Source of the DNA: Stenotrophomonas sp. Iso1
GTDB taxonomy: Bacteria > Pseudomonadota > Gammaproteobacteria > Xanthomonadales > Xanthomonadaceae
Length of the DNA stretch: 64,000 nucleotides
Direction of reading: 5' to 3'
Assembly (NCBI RefSeq): GCF_027497995.1
Contig: NZ_JAODBT010000002.1
Location: 620,001-684,000 of the forward strand
This document shows, one piece after another, positions 45,765-54,422 of this stretch (position 1 is the first letter of the stretch; each line of letters starts with the position of its first letter). The notes below the pieces were generated by a model. The model did not search any database. It saw only the letters and a list, made by a program, of their open reading frames with translations, and was not told the origin of the DNA. The position numbers were made by a program, and so were the translations under genes.

Positions 45765-46595
45765 TCAATGTTTCTTGGGCAGGCTGACGGCGCCGGTGAT
45801 GCCGGAATGATTGACCGAACCGCTCCCCAGGCGCTCAACGTTGAGGCTCGCGGCGTTGCGTACGTTCAAGTCGCCCGAGCCCAGTTCGCCCAGCGTTACC
45901 GCACCGCGTGCATCGCTGATATCGACGTCGCCCGAACCGATGCTCTCCACGCTGACGGGGCCCTGCACGCCGCGCAGCTCCACGTCGCCGGAGCCGACGG
46001 TGCCGATGCGAGCATCGCCACGGACGTCATGTGCTTTGACATCGCCAGAGCCCACCGACACCACGTAGAGCGAGCCGATGTTGCGGAACTCCACATCGCC
46101 CGAGCCCACTGCAGCCGTTGCCAGGCCCTTGATGTCACTGGCCACTACATCGCCGGAGCCGACATCGGCGCTCATGGTGCGTGCACCAGTCAGGGAGGCA
46201 TCGCCGGAGCCTACTTTCAGCTGTACCAGGATGTCGTCCGGCAAGGTGCCGGACAGATCAAGGTAGGAGTAGGTACTGCCACTGAAGTTGAAATTCAGCC
46301 CTTGGTTCTCGCGCTCCAGCTTCACGATCAGCTTGTCGCCGACTTTCTGCTGGGTGACCGTCAGGTTGGCAAGCAGATCCTGCGTGGAGGCACAGGCCCT
46401 GCCCGAAACCGCAGCTTTGGCGCCCGGCGTGGCCTGCAGACGCAGGTCGTGATTGTTCACCTCAAACACCACCGCCTTGGCGCCGGCGAGATCCAGATCC
46501 AATGCCCGGGGCTGGTTGAACTTGCAATGCTCTTCGGCGGCGAACGCGCTGACGGGGAGCAGGGTCAAGGCGAGCAGAAGGGGTTTGATATTCAT
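45765..46595 (-). CDS. GSGD-repeat beta-solenoid protein (GIN / DUF2807-like)
   Basis: 276 residues with a signal peptide (MNIKPLLLALTLLPVSAFA). After about 100 residues the protein is built of eight 'GSG(D/S)' turns at about 20-residue spacing (KVGSGDASLTGARTMSADVG, VGSGDVELRGVQGPVSVES and so on to RLGSGSVNHSG). This pattern forms a right-handed beta helix as in 'head GIN domain' or DUF4097/DUF2807 proteins. The cell location is periplasm or surface. The gene lies 28 bases after the ABC permease. No adhesion evidence exists; the family name 'adhesin' should be treated as a label. Confidence 0.78.
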   Translation of the reverse strand: MNIKPLLLALTLLPVSAFAAEEHCKFNQPRALDLDLAGAKAVVFEVNNHDLRLQATPGAKAAVSGRACASTQDLLANLTVTQQKVGDKLIVKLERENQGLNFNFSGSTYSYLDLSGTLPDDILVQLKVGSGDASLTGARTMSADVGSGDVVASDIKGLATAAVGSGDVEFRNIGSLYVVSVGSGDVKAHDVRGDARIGTVGSGDVELRGVQGPVSVESIGSGDVDISDARGAVTLGELGSGDLNVRNAASLNVERLGSGSVNHSGITGAVSLPKKH

Positions 46596-46623
46596 CTCGT
46601 TTCCTTGCGATTACGGGAGAAGG

Positions 46624-47637
46624 TCAGATTTCGTCGCGGCGCTTGCGCAGCCAGATGGCGGCAACGATGAACACTACGCCGACCACGGCGCCAATCCACA
46701 ACTGGGGATCGGCCAGCGCGGCGAACTGATCGGCCGGGGTCAGGCCGCTCAGTACCGATTGCAGTGACTCATTCTGCGGACTGTCGGCCTTGTAGGCCAT
46801 CTCGATACCCGGTACGAAGCCCAGCAGCAGGCGGCCCACCACATTGGCCCAGAACCAGCTGCTATCGATGGCAGCAATTTTGGTGAACTGGAGAGAGCTG
46901 ACGATGATGCCGGCAAACAGCGGCAGCATCACTGCCCACAGGAACGGTTTGGTCTTGGCCCAGGCAGAGCACATCAGCAACCAACCGGCAGTGGGCAGCG
47001 CCCACAAGGCATAGACCGGAATCCAGCAGATCAGGCCTGCGACGATGGTCAGTGGGCTGGCCGGGCCCCAGATCAACTGCATCGGGTTACCGCCGTGGGC
47101 CAGCAACACAAGGCTGATGATCACGGCAAAGGTGAACATCGCCAGGATGCCGATCACGACTGCGAACAGGGGAGCCACGATCAAGGCGCTGACCACCTTG
47201 GACAGCACGGTCTGTGCGTCGGACACCGGCATCGACTTCCAGAACAGCACGCTGCGGTCGCGACGGTCGTCATACAGCGCGCCGAGGCAGTAGAAGAACG
47301 CCACAAAGCCCAGTACCAGGAACGGCCATGCCGCGCTCACCACCAGGGTGAAATCCATGCCGTTGGCCCACTGCACCATGTCGTGGGGAGACATCTGTGC
47401 GGTCAACATCTTGACGTCCAGGCCATTGACGTTGACGCCATTGACGTGGAGATCACCGTTGGCGGCGGCACGGCGCATCGCAAACAGGCCTGCCACGATG
47501 GCCAACAGTGCCAGTGTCAACGAAATTGCACTGGCAATCAGCGGCGCCCAGAAAAAGCCGCCCTTGTTTTCCCAGTACTCGCGCTTGAGCAGCCACTTGA
47601 ATTTGTTGAGGGGGGAGATGGGGTGGGCGGCGTTCAT
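46624..47637 (-). CDS. ABC-2-type permease
   Basis: 337 residues with six hydrophobic helices: one after the N-terminus (WAPLIASAISLTLALLAIV), then around 110-130, 165-195, 200-225, 235-260 and the C-terminal one (LWIGAVVGVVFIVAAIWL). It carries the DRSVLFWKSMPVSDAQTVLS coupling region typical of permeases paired with YtrB/CcmA-type ATPases. Its ATG overlaps the stop of the ATPase gene (ATGA). Together they form an inner-membrane exporter or lipid-handling system; the substrate is unknown. Confidence 0.85.
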   Translation of the reverse strand: MNAAHPISPLNKFKWLLKREYWENKGGFFWAPLIASAISLTLALLAIVAGLFAMRRAAANGDLHVNGVNVNGLDVKMLTAQMSPHDMVQWANGMDFTLVVSAAWPFLVLGFVAFFYCLGALYDDRRDRSVLFWKSMPVSDAQTVLSKVVSALIVAPLFAVVIGILAMFTFAVIISLVLLAHGGNPMQLIWGPASPLTIVAGLICWIPVYALWALPTAGWLLMCSAWAKTKPFLWAVMLPLFAGIIVSSLQFTKIAAIDSSWFWANVVGRLLLGFVPGIEMAYKADSPQNESLQSVLSGLTPADQFAALADPQLWIGAVVGVVFIVAAIWLRKRRDEI

Positions 47638-48506
47638 GCGTAGGTTCCCTTCATGATGGCCACGAACATATCGGCCAGGCCGGGGTTGCGGGTTTCGCCC
47701 AAGGCGACAAGGCGGTTGCGGTCGACGCCGTCATACAGCAGCACGGTTTTGCCGAACGGCAGGCTGCGCTCGTCGATGGGGCCCAATGCGCGCGCTGCTT
47801 CCAGCGTTTCGGCGGAGGCCAGCACTTCGGTGTAGCGCTCGGACATGGTTTCCATGTCGGCTGAAAGCACGATCTTGCCGTCGCGGATGAACAGCACGTC
47901 GGTAAGGATGTGCTCGATCTCTTCCACCTGGTGGGTGGTGACGATAATGGTCTTCTGCTCGTCGAAGTAGTCCTCCAGCAAGCGCTGGTAGAACTCCTTG
48001 CGGTAGAGGATGTCCAGGCCCAGCGTCGGCTCGTCCAGCACCAGTACCTTGGCATCGATGGCCATCACCAGCGCCAGATGCAGCTGCACCACCATGCCCT
48101 TGGACATCTCCCGCACGCGCTGCTTCGGATGCAGCTTGGTATTGGCCAGGAAACGCTCGCAACGAGCGCGATCGAAGCGCGGGTGCACCCCGGCCACGAA
48201 GTCGATGGCTTCCTTCACCCGGATCCAGCGCGGCAACACTGCCACGTCGGCGATGAAGCACACATCATTCATCAGTGCGTCGCGCTGGCTGCGTGGGTCC
48301 ATGCCCAGCACCTGCAGGTCGCCCTCGAACGCGGTCAGGCCCAGCAGGGCTTTGAGCGCGGTGGTCTTGCCAGCGCCATTGGGGCCGATCAAGCCGACAA
48401 TGCGACCCGGTTCGATGGTGAAATTGGTGTTGTCCAGCGCCGGCTTCTGCCGGTAGACCTTGCGCAGGCCCTTGGCGGAAATAACGGCTTCGACTGCGGC
48501 ATTCAT
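47634..48506 (-). CDS. ABC transporter ATP-binding subunit (YtrB-like)
   Basis: 290 residues from the ATG at 48506 (MNAAVEAVISAKGLRKVYRQ). Walker A is GLIGPNGAGKTTALKALL, Walker B is VLVLDEPTLGLD, and the switch His is in VTTHQVEE. The ABC signature is degenerate: VREMSKGMVVQLHLALVMA instead of LSGGQ, which is common in this subfamily. Its start overlaps the gntR stop and its end overlaps the permease start, so gntR, ATPase and permease are tightly coupled. Confidence 0.9.
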   Translation of the reverse strand: MNAAVEAVISAKGLRKVYRQKPALDNTNFTIEPGRIVGLIGPNGAGKTTALKALLGLTAFEGDLQVLGMDPRSQRDALMNDVCFIADVAVLPRWIRVKEAIDFVAGVHPRFDRARCERFLANTKLHPKQRVREMSKGMVVQLHLALVMAIDAKVLVLDEPTLGLDILYRKEFYQRLLEDYFDEQKTIIVTTHQVEEIEHILTDVLFIRDGKIVLSADMETMSERYTEVLASAETLEAARALGPIDERSLPFGKTVLLYDGVDRNRLVALGETRNPGLADMFVAIMKGTYA

Positions 48507-48865
48507 AGCGTGGTCCCCGGTGGCAGCAGATCTTTCATGGTCAAGCCCAGACGCTGGATGCGCTCCAGCACACCGGGCCACTCATCATTGAGAAAACGTT
48601 CGCGCTCGTTGCCGCGTAGTTTTAACGCAGCCTCCTCGGTCATGAACATGCCAAGGCCACGGCGCTTCTCGACCAGATTCTCGTCGGCCAGCTCTTGATA
48701 GGCACGCGAGACGGTGATCGGGTTGAGTTGATACTCGGCGGCAACCTGCCGGACCGAGGGCAGGGCGTCGCCCGGCTTGAGAATGCCGTCCAGCATCATC
48801 GCAATCACGCGATCCTTCAGCTGGCGGTAGATGGGAGCGCCATCGCTCCACTGGATATCGCTCAT
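48503..48865 (-). CDS. GntR-family regulator, YtrA subfamily
   Basis: 120 residues. An N-terminal winged helix (about 10-75: IYRQLKDRVIAMMLDGILKP, LPSVRQVAAEYQLNPITVSR) is followed by a short tail of about 45 residues with no large effector domain, which defines the YtrA subfamily. Such repressors usually control their own ABC transporter operon and respond to envelope stress. A 24-bp dyad at 49139-49162, upstream of the first gene, is the likely operator. It lies 3 bases after the small lipoprotein gene. Confidence 0.9.
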   Translation of the reverse strand: MSDIQWSDGAPIYRQLKDRVIAMMLDGILKPGDALPSVRQVAAEYQLNPITVSRAYQELADENLVEKRRGLGMFMTEEAALKLRGNERERFLNDEWPGVLERIQRLGLTMKDLLPPGTTL

Positions 48866-48868
48866 GGG

Positions 48869-49114
48869 TCAGCTCCGCGGGTTCAGCGACTGTGCGAACG
48901 AGAAGTACGGCATGGACAGACTTGTCCGCATCCGCCGTGCCGGTCGTTTCGCATTGGGTTGGGCGGTAGCATCCTGCTCAGTACCAGCCACCTCGGCGGC
49001 ATAATTCCGCTCGCTGGCAGCACCGACTTGCGGCGATGCCGTGCAACCGAGCAGAAGCAGGGCGCCGGAGGCGACCATTGCCTGGAGAACGTGCTTGCCA
49101 TGCTGTGTGCTCAT
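48869..49114 (-). CDS. Small lipoprotein, first gene of the YtrA operon
   Basis: 81 residues from the ATG at 49114 with GGGAG 6 bases upstream. The signal MSTQHGKHVLQAMVASGALL and LLLGC place a lipidated Cys at about residue 24. The mature part is short, basic and disordered, ending RRMRTSLSMPYFSFAQSLNP. No known family. It is cotranscribed with gntR and the ABC genes (3-base gap) and lies directly behind the putative operator, so it would be the most strongly induced product. Confidence 0.7.
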   Translation of the reverse strand: MSTQHGKHVLQAMVASGALLLLGCTASPQVGAASERNYAAEVAGTEQDATAQPNAKRPARRMRTSLSMPYFSFAQSLNPRS

Positions 49115-49138
49115 GTAGGCTCCCTGCGTGGGGTGGCT

Positions 49139-49162
49139 GGTGTTGTATGCAACTATAACACC
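49139..49162. promoter_or_regulatory. Likely GntR/YtrA operator
   Basis: Inverted repeat GGTGTTGTAT-gcaa-CTATAACACC, 8 of 10 positions paired, 24 bases before the small lipoprotein ATG. Its TATAGT on the minus strand could be the -10 box, so bound repressor would block the promoter. It is also about 80 bases upstream of the divergent peroxidase gene. Confidence 0.7.
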
Positions 49163-49244
49163 GACACGCCCACATGCAACTCCCAAGTTACCCAACTGAT
49201 GGCCTATGCCCTGTTTGCGCGGAAAGCCTGTCCGGAGAATCAAA

Positions 49245-49811
49245 ATGAATGTTCGCAAGATATTGATTGGAATGACGTTTGTGGCAGGTCTGGCGCTGGC
49301 GACGGGTACCATGGCAGGTCCGTTGCTGGATCGTGAGTTCCGCCCGTTGGCCGGAGCGGGTGACGTCAACCTGAATCAAACCTACGGCGGGAAGGTGCTG
49401 CTGGTCGTCAATACCGCCTCCAAATGTGGCTACACACCGCAATACGAAGGGTTGGAAGCGTTGAATCAGGAATTGTCCGGGCGCGGTTTCGCGGTGCTGG
49501 GCTTTCCGTCCAACGACTTCAAGGGACAAGAGCCGGGCAGCGAGGCGCAGATTCAGGAGTTCTGCACCCTGACGTACGGCGTGAAATTCCCGATGTTCCA
49601 GAAGGTGCATGTGATCGGCCCGGATACCACGCCGCTGTACCGCGATCTGACCAGTGCCACCGGCGTTGCGCCGGGCTGGAATTTCCACAAATACCTGATC
49701 GCGCGCGATGGTCGGGTGGTTGCGCAGTTCCCCAGCAAGGTGCGTCCGGATGACCCGGCGCTGCGTGCCGCCATCGAACGCGAGCTGGCTACACCTGCTC
49801 CACAGCGCTGA
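49245..49811 (+). CDS. Exported glutathione peroxidase-family protein
   Basis: 188 residues from the ATG at 49245 with GGAG upstream. A Sec signal (VRKILIGMTFVAGLALATGT, cleavage near MAG) is followed by a thioredoxin-fold peroxidase. The peroxidatic Cys is in VNTASKCGYTPQYEGLE, the Gln in GFPSNDFKGQEPG and the Trp-Asn in PGWNFHKYLI, so the catalytic set is complete with Cys, not selenocysteine. It would reduce hydroperoxides in the periplasm, probably with thioredoxin-like donors. It diverges from the YtrA operon. Confidence 0.88.
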   Translation: MNVRKILIGMTFVAGLALATGTMAGPLLDREFRPLAGAGDVNLNQTYGGKVLLVVNTASKCGYTPQYEGLEALNQELSGRGFAVLGFPSNDFKGQEPGSEAQIQEFCTLTYGVKFPMFQKVHVIGPDTTPLYRDLTSATGVAPGWNFHKYLIARDGRVVAQFPSKVRPDDPALRAAIERELATPAPQR

Positions 49812-49895
49812 TCGCCTCGACATATGCGGCTCGCGTGCGACAATGTCGCCCCTCGCGCCGACGGCGGCGTCTGTTCACTTCCAGGAATGCAGCGA

Positions 49896-50876
49896 ATGAA
49901 GATGGGAACGCGCGGCGCAGCAGCGTCGCTTCTGATTCTGGCGATGGCGGCCCCCGGGGCCGTGTTTTCGCAACAACCTGCCGCGCCGGCAGCAAGCAAG
50001 GAGAAGTCTGTTTTGACCTCGGATCGTGAAAAGATTGGTTACGCCATCGGCGTCGATGTCGCCAGTTCGTTTGAGCCCATCGCTTCTGAAGTGGATGTGG
50101 CCGAAATGCGCCGCGCTGTTGAGAACGCATTTGCCGGCGGCCAGCCGCTGATGTCGCAGGAAGAAGCGCAGGCGACCGACCAGGCGCTGCGCACTGTGAT
50201 GATGGCCCGTTCGGGCCAGCAGGTGCCGGGCATGGCGCCGGGCAGCCAGCCGCCTGCGGTTGACCGCAAGAAGGTCGGCCTGATGCTGGGCAGCTTCGCC
50301 GTGGGCCCGTCGCTGGCTCCGATCCAGAAGGAAATCGACCTGAACTCGGTGTTCCAGGCCATCACCACCGTGTTCGCCAAGGGCACGCCGTTGATGAATC
50401 GCGAGCAGTCGCAGGCCGTGCTGCAGGCATTCAGTGCCACCAAGCAGGCCGAGTCGCAGGCTCAGCAGGGCCAGGCCGCGCAGGCAAACCGCGAGCAGGG
50501 CAATGCCTTCCTGGCCAAGAACAAGACCGTGCCGGGCGTGGTAACCACCGCTTCTGGCCTGCAGTACCAGGTGCTGCGTGCCGGCGCCGGTGAGCGCCCG
50601 ACTGCCACCAGCCGCGTTCGTGTGAACTACGAAGGCAAGCTGCTGGACGGCACCGTGTTCGACAGCAGCTACCAGCGTGGCGAGCCGATCGATTTCGGCC
50701 TGAACCAGGTGATCAAGGGCTGGACCGAAGGCGTGAGCCTGATGCCGGTCGGCGCCAAGTACCGCTTCTGGATTCCGGGCGAACTGGCCTATGGCGATGC
50801 TGGCACCCCCGGTGGTCCGATCGGCCCGAACGCCACGCTCACCTTTGATGTTGAGCTGTTGGGCGTCCTGCCGTAA
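49896..50876 (+). CDS. FKBP-type peptidyl-prolyl isomerase, periplasmic
   Basis: About 326 residues from the ATG at 49896 (AGGA 9 bases upstream; the next ATG is also possible). A signal peptide ([20 protein letters not shown]) is followed by two similar FKBP_N-type helical units: [20 protein letters not shown] (about 45-105) and [20 protein letters not shown] (about 125-190). A linker helix and the FKBP domain (about 222-326; [49 protein letters not shown]) complete the Mip/FkpA layout. It catalyses proline isomerisation in exported proteins. Confidence 0.9.
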   Translation: MKMGTRGAAASLLILAMAAPGAVFSQQPAAPAASKEKSVLTSDREKIGYAIGVDVASSFEPIASEVDVAEMRRAVENAFAGGQPLMSQEEAQATDQALRTVMMARSGQQVPGMAPGSQPPAVDRKKVGLMLGSFAVGPSLAPIQKEIDLNSVFQAITTVFAKGTPLMNREQSQAVLQAFSATKQAESQAQQGQAAQANREQGNAFLAKNKTVPGVVTTASGLQYQVLRAGAGERPTATSRVRVNYEGKLLDGTVFDSSYQRGEPIDFGLNQVIKGWTEGVSLMPVGAKYRFWIPGELAYGDAGTPGGPIGPNATLTFDVELLGVLP

Positions 50877-50897
50877 TAGAACGGAGTAATCGCAGTC

Positions 50898-52247
50898 ATG
50901 CGTGTAGCGATTTTCGGTACAGGTTATGTGGGGCTCGTCACCGGGACCTGCTTGGCCGAAGTCGGTCACGACGTGGTCTGTGTGGATATCGACCAAGCCA
51001 AGGTCGATGGCCTTGGGCGCGGGATCATTCCGATCTACGAGCCCGGGCTTGAGCCGATGGTGAAGGCCAACCACGCCGCAGGACGCTTGGCCTTCACCAC
51101 CGATGCCGCCGCCGGTATTGCGCATGGGCAGGTGGTTTTCATCGCCGTTGGTACGCCGCCGGATGAAGATGGCAGTGCTGATTTGCAGTACGTGCTGGCC
51201 GTTGCCCGCACCATCGGCCGTCATCTGACGCAGCCGATGGTGGTGGTCAACAAGTCGACGGTGCCGGTTGGCACCGCGGACAAAGTCCGTGCCGCCATTG
51301 CCGATGTGCTGGCGGCGCGTGGCGAGGAAATCACCTTCGACGTGGTTTCCAATCCCGAATTTCTGAAAGAAGGCGATGCGGTGGCTGACTGCATGCGACC
51401 GGATCGCATCGTCATTGGTGCGTCAAATCCGGAAGCCGTGACAGTGTTGCGTCGTCTGTATGCGCCGTTCAATCGCAACCGCGACCGCGTGGTGGAGATG
51501 GACGTACGCTCGGCCGAGCTGACCAAGTACGCGGCCAATGCGATGCTGGCAACCAAAATCAGTTTCATGAATGAGATCGCCAATATTGCCGAACGCGTCG
51601 GAGCCGATATCGAACAGGTGCGTCAGGGCATTGGTTCGGACCCGCGTATTGGTTGGCACTTCATCTATCCAGGCGCCGGTTATGGCGGCTCCTGCTTCCC
51701 CAAGGACGTACAGGCGCTGGCCCGCACCGCCCTGCAATACGGCCATTCGCCGCATTTGCTGGACGCGGTGGAGGCGGTCAACAAGGCGCAGCAGGGGCAT
51801 TTGTTCGCATTGATCCAGCGCCACTACGACCGTGGTGAGGATGAAGGTGTGCGCGGCAAGACTTTCGCGGTGTGGGGTTTGGCATTCAAGCCCAACACTG
51901 ACGACATGCGCGCTGCACCAAGCCGTCGACTACTGGAGCAACTATGGGACGGCGGCGCCATCGCGCGCGTGTTCGACCCGGAGGCCATGAGCGAGGCGCG
52001 GCGTATTTTCGGTGAGCGCGAGGACCTGGTGTTCTGCGATTCGGCCTATGAAGCGCTGGACGGCGCCGACGCGCTGGCCGTGGTCACCGAATGGAAACAA
52101 TTCCGCAGCCCGGACTTTGAGCGGATGCGCAAAGCCCTGGGCGACGCGGTCGTCTTTGACGGTCGCAATATCTACGAGCCGCAGGAAATCGAGGCGGCTG
52201 GTTTGGCTTACTACGGCATTGGCCGGGGGCGTTCCCTGCATGCATGA
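50898..52247 (+). CDS. ugd: UDP-glucose 6-dehydrogenase
   Basis: 449 residues. The NAD motif [20 protein letters not shown] opens the protein; [20 protein letters not shown] is the substrate-binding helix and the catalytic Cys is in [19 protein letters not shown]. The C-terminal domain shows [20 protein letters not shown]. It oxidises UDP-glucose to UDP-glucuronate for exopolysaccharide and lipid A modification. It overlaps slyX by 8 bases and follows the isomerase gene by 21 bases, so the four genes to 53173 may be one operon. Confidence 0.96.
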   Translation: MRVAIFGTGYVGLVTGTCLAEVGHDVVCVDIDQAKVDGLGRGIIPIYEPGLEPMVKANHAAGRLAFTTDAAAGIAHGQVVFIAVGTPPDEDGSADLQYVLAVARTIGRHLTQPMVVVNKSTVPVGTADKVRAAIADVLAARGEEITFDVVSNPEFLKEGDAVADCMRPDRIVIGASNPEAVTVLRRLYAPFNRNRDRVVEMDVRSAELTKYAANAMLATKISFMNEIANIAERVGADIEQVRQGIGSDPRIGWHFIYPGAGYGGSCFPKDVQALARTALQYGHSPHLLDAVEAVNKAQQGHLFALIQRHYDRGEDEGVRGKTFAVWGLAFKPNTDDMRAAPSRRLLEQLWDGGAIARVFDPEAMSEARRIFGEREDLVFCDSAYEALDGADALAVVTEWKQFRSPDFERMRKALGDAVVFDGRNIYEPQEIEAAGLAYYGIGRGRSLHA

Positions 52248-52482
52248 ATCAATTTCGAGCGAACGCGAACAGGCACTGGAAGCACGCCTGGTTGAGTTGG
52301 AAATGCGCGTTTCCTTCCAGGAACAGGCGCTGGCTGAACTGAGCGAAGCCTTGGCTGAAGCTCGCATGGAAGGTACGCGCAACAGCAACGTACTGCGCCA
52401 TCTGTTGGATGATCTGGGTAAGGTGCGCACGGCGTTGTACGCCGCTGATCCAACCACCGAACCGCCACCCCCGCACTACTGA
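52240..52482 (+). CDS. slyX: SlyX-family protein
   Basis: 80 residues from the ATG at 52240 ([20 protein letters not shown]). Almost the whole protein is one coiled coil: [20 protein letters not shown] matches the SlyX signature, and it ends with the proline-rich [10 protein letters not shown] characteristic of the family. The function is unknown. Its start overlaps the ugd stop. Confidence 0.92.
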   Translation: MHESISSEREQALEARLVELEMRVSFQEQALAELSEALAEARMEGTRNSNVLRHLLDDLGKVRTALYAADPTTEPPPPHY

Positions 52483-52501
52483 TACAGAAGCACTGCACGC
52501 C

Positions 52502-53173
52502 ATGAGTGACACTCTTCGTGACCAGCTCCTTGGGCTGGGTTTCAAAACATTGCCCAAGCCGGAGCGCAAGCCCGACGCCCGTCGTGATAGCCGCCCACAA
52601 GGCAAGCCAGGCCCCGCAGCGGCCAAACATGGCCATGGCGGCAAGCCATCGCAGGGCAAGCCGCACGCCGGCCGCCCTCAACAGCAGGGCAAGCCGCAAC
52701 CGGGCAAGCCGCAGCAGAGCCAAGGCCAGCGCAAGCCACGCTCGCAGGAAGATATCGACCTGGCCAAGGCTTACGCCATCCGCGCCCAACGCGAGAAGGA
52801 CGAGCGGCTGGAAGCGGAGCGAGTGAAGCAGGAAGAAGCACGCCTGCGTCGCGAAGCCCGTGCCAAGGTGGACGAGTTGATCAAGGACAAGGGGTTGAAT
52901 GACCCCAACGCCGACATCGCACGGCATTTCGAGTACGGCGGCAAGATCAAGCGCATCTACGTCAATGCCGAACAGCTCAAGGGCCTCAACGCCGGTGAGT
53001 TGGGTGTGCTGCAGCAGAATGGCCGCTACTTGTTGGTTGCTGCCGCAGTGCTGGCCGAAGCCGAAGCGTTGTTCGCGCCGAGCGTTGCCTTGAAGGTGGA
53101 CCCGAATGCGCCGGCCGCTGACGACCCGTATGCCGATCCGCAGTTCCAGGTGCCGGACGATCTGGTCTGGTGA
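52502..53173 (+). CDS. DUF2058-family protein
   Basis: 223 residues from the ATG at 52502 (MSDTLRDQLLGLGFKTLPKP). Residues about 20-85 form a low-complexity, highly basic Gly/Lys/Pro/Gln region (GKPxxGKPxQ units). A charged helix (REKDERLEAERVKQEEARLR) follows, then the folded DUF2058 domain with VDELIKDKGLNDPNADIARH and FEYGGKIKRIYVNAEQLKGL. The basic linker suggests nucleic-acid binding; the function is not known. It ends at a strong terminator. Confidence 0.88.
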   Translation: MSDTLRDQLLGLGFKTLPKPERKPDARRDSRPQGKPGPAAAKHGHGGKPSQGKPHAGRPQQQGKPQPGKPQQSQGQRKPRSQEDIDLAKAYAIRAQREKDERLEAERVKQEEARLRREARAKVDELIKDKGLNDPNADIARHFEYGGKIKRIYVNAEQLKGLNAGELGVLQQNGRYLLVAAAVLAEAEALFAPSVALKVDPNAPAADDPYADPQFQVPDDLVW

Positions 53174-53208
53174 GCGCGAAGCGTCACTGAATCGGATGGA
53201 TGCAAGGA

Positions 53209-53238
53209 AACGACAGGCCGAAACGCCTGTCGTTTTTT
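53209..53238 (+). terminator. Rho-independent terminator of the ugd operon
   Basis: A 10-bp stem (aacgacaggc with gcctgtcgtt), loop cgaaac, then TTTT. It lies 36 bases after the DUF2058 stop and just touches the end of the convergent MFS gene. Confidence 0.9.
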
Positions 53239-54418
53239 ATTGGGTGCGGGCCTGTCGCGATGGCGGTAGCCAATACCAGGCAATCAATGACCCGGCCAAG
53301 GCAAAGAAACCGCCGACGATAAAAGCCACCTTGCCGTCGCCGAATTGCCACAGCTGGCCGGCGATCAGTGCGCCCAGCACGCCGCCCAGACCGGACGAAA
53401 AGCCGTAGAACAACCCTTGCCCGTGTCCGTTGAGGTTGCCGGGAAAGTAACGCGCCAGTAGCTGCATGGCCGAGGCGAAGAAGGCCGCAAATCCCAGACA
53501 ATGGGTGGTCTGTGCGACCAGCATCACCGGGATGTTTTCCGGCCACATGGCAGTTGCCCACCAGCGCAGCGCGGCGCTGGCCATGGAAATGATCAGCAGC
53601 CAGCTGGCATCCCAACGCCGGAAAAAGCGGGCAATGAAGAAGAACACTGCCACCTCGAAGATCACGCCCACCGTCCACATCAGGCCGAGCAGCGAGGTGC
53701 TGTAACCGTGGTGGTCCATGTACAGCGAGAAGAACGTGTAATACGGACCGAACGACAGCTGTTCGAGGAAAGCGGCAATGAAGAACGCGATCACCGGCTT
53801 CTGCCGCACGATGACCCAGAAACCACCCGTGTGATGACTATGTGTGCCGATAGTGCGTGCATAACGATTGAAGAACGCCGAGCCGGCCAACAGCACGAAC
53901 AGCGGCAACATCATCCACGGCAACGTGCCGGCGCCATTGCGCTCGATCAACCAGCCGAACAGCGTAACCACCAGGATGAAGCCCAGTGAGCCCCACACGC
54001 GGATCATGCCGTAGCGGTGGCTGTCGCTACCCAGATGGGTGAGGGTGATGGATTCAAACTGCGGCATCACCGCGTTGTAGAAGAAGCAGAACGCAATCAT
54101 CACCGCGTACAGCGTCCACTGCGGTGCAGGCACCAGAAAGCCCGCGAAGCTGATGATGGTCAGCACGCAACCGATGCGCAACCAGCGGATCGGCTTAGGC
54201 GATACGGCCGCAAGCGATGTCCAAGTGCTGGGCGCGACGACGCGGGTGGCGTACCACAGGCTCATCATCACGCTGATGGCAGTCACGGTCATGCCGCGCG
54301 ACTGCAGGTACAGGCTCCAATACGGTGTGAATGCACCCAGTGCCGCGTAGTAGAAAAAGTAAAAGCTGGACAGCCGTGCGGTAGGCACGACGGCTGGCAG
54401 CGGGTTGGACGTGTTCAT
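53237..54418 (-). CDS. MFS transporter, MFS_1-like (HcaT/NupG-type) family
   Basis: 393 residues with twelve hydrophobic helices. The N-terminal region LSSFYFFYYAALGAFTPYWS and LYLQSRGMTVTAISVMMSLW, with RVVAPSTWTSLA, is characteristic of the PF12832 group that includes the 3-phenylpropionate permease HcaT. Later segments (RVWGSLGFILVVTLFGWLIE, FASAMQLLARYFPGNLNGHG, FYGFSSGLGGVLGALIAG) also fit. The substrate is unknown. It starts 4 bases after the papain-like hydrolase gene and is probably cotranscribed with it. Confidence 0.9.
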   Translation of the reverse strand: MNTSNPLPAVVPTARLSSFYFFYYAALGAFTPYWSLYLQSRGMTVTAISVMMSLWYATRVVAPSTWTSLAAVSPKPIRWLRIGCVLTIISFAGFLVPAPQWTLYAVMIAFCFFYNAVMPQFESITLTHLGSDSHRYGMIRVWGSLGFILVVTLFGWLIERNGAGTLPWMMLPLFVLLAGSAFFNRYARTIGTHSHHTGGFWVIVRQKPVIAFFIAAFLEQLSFGPYYTFFSLYMDHHGYSTSLLGLMWTVGVIFEVAVFFFIARFFRRWDASWLLIISMASAALRWWATAMWPENIPVMLVAQTTHCLGFAAFFASAMQLLARYFPGNLNGHGQGLFYGFSSGLGGVLGALIAGQLWQFGDGKVAFIVGGFFALAGSLIAWYWLPPSRQARTQ

Positions 54419-54422
54419 GGGA

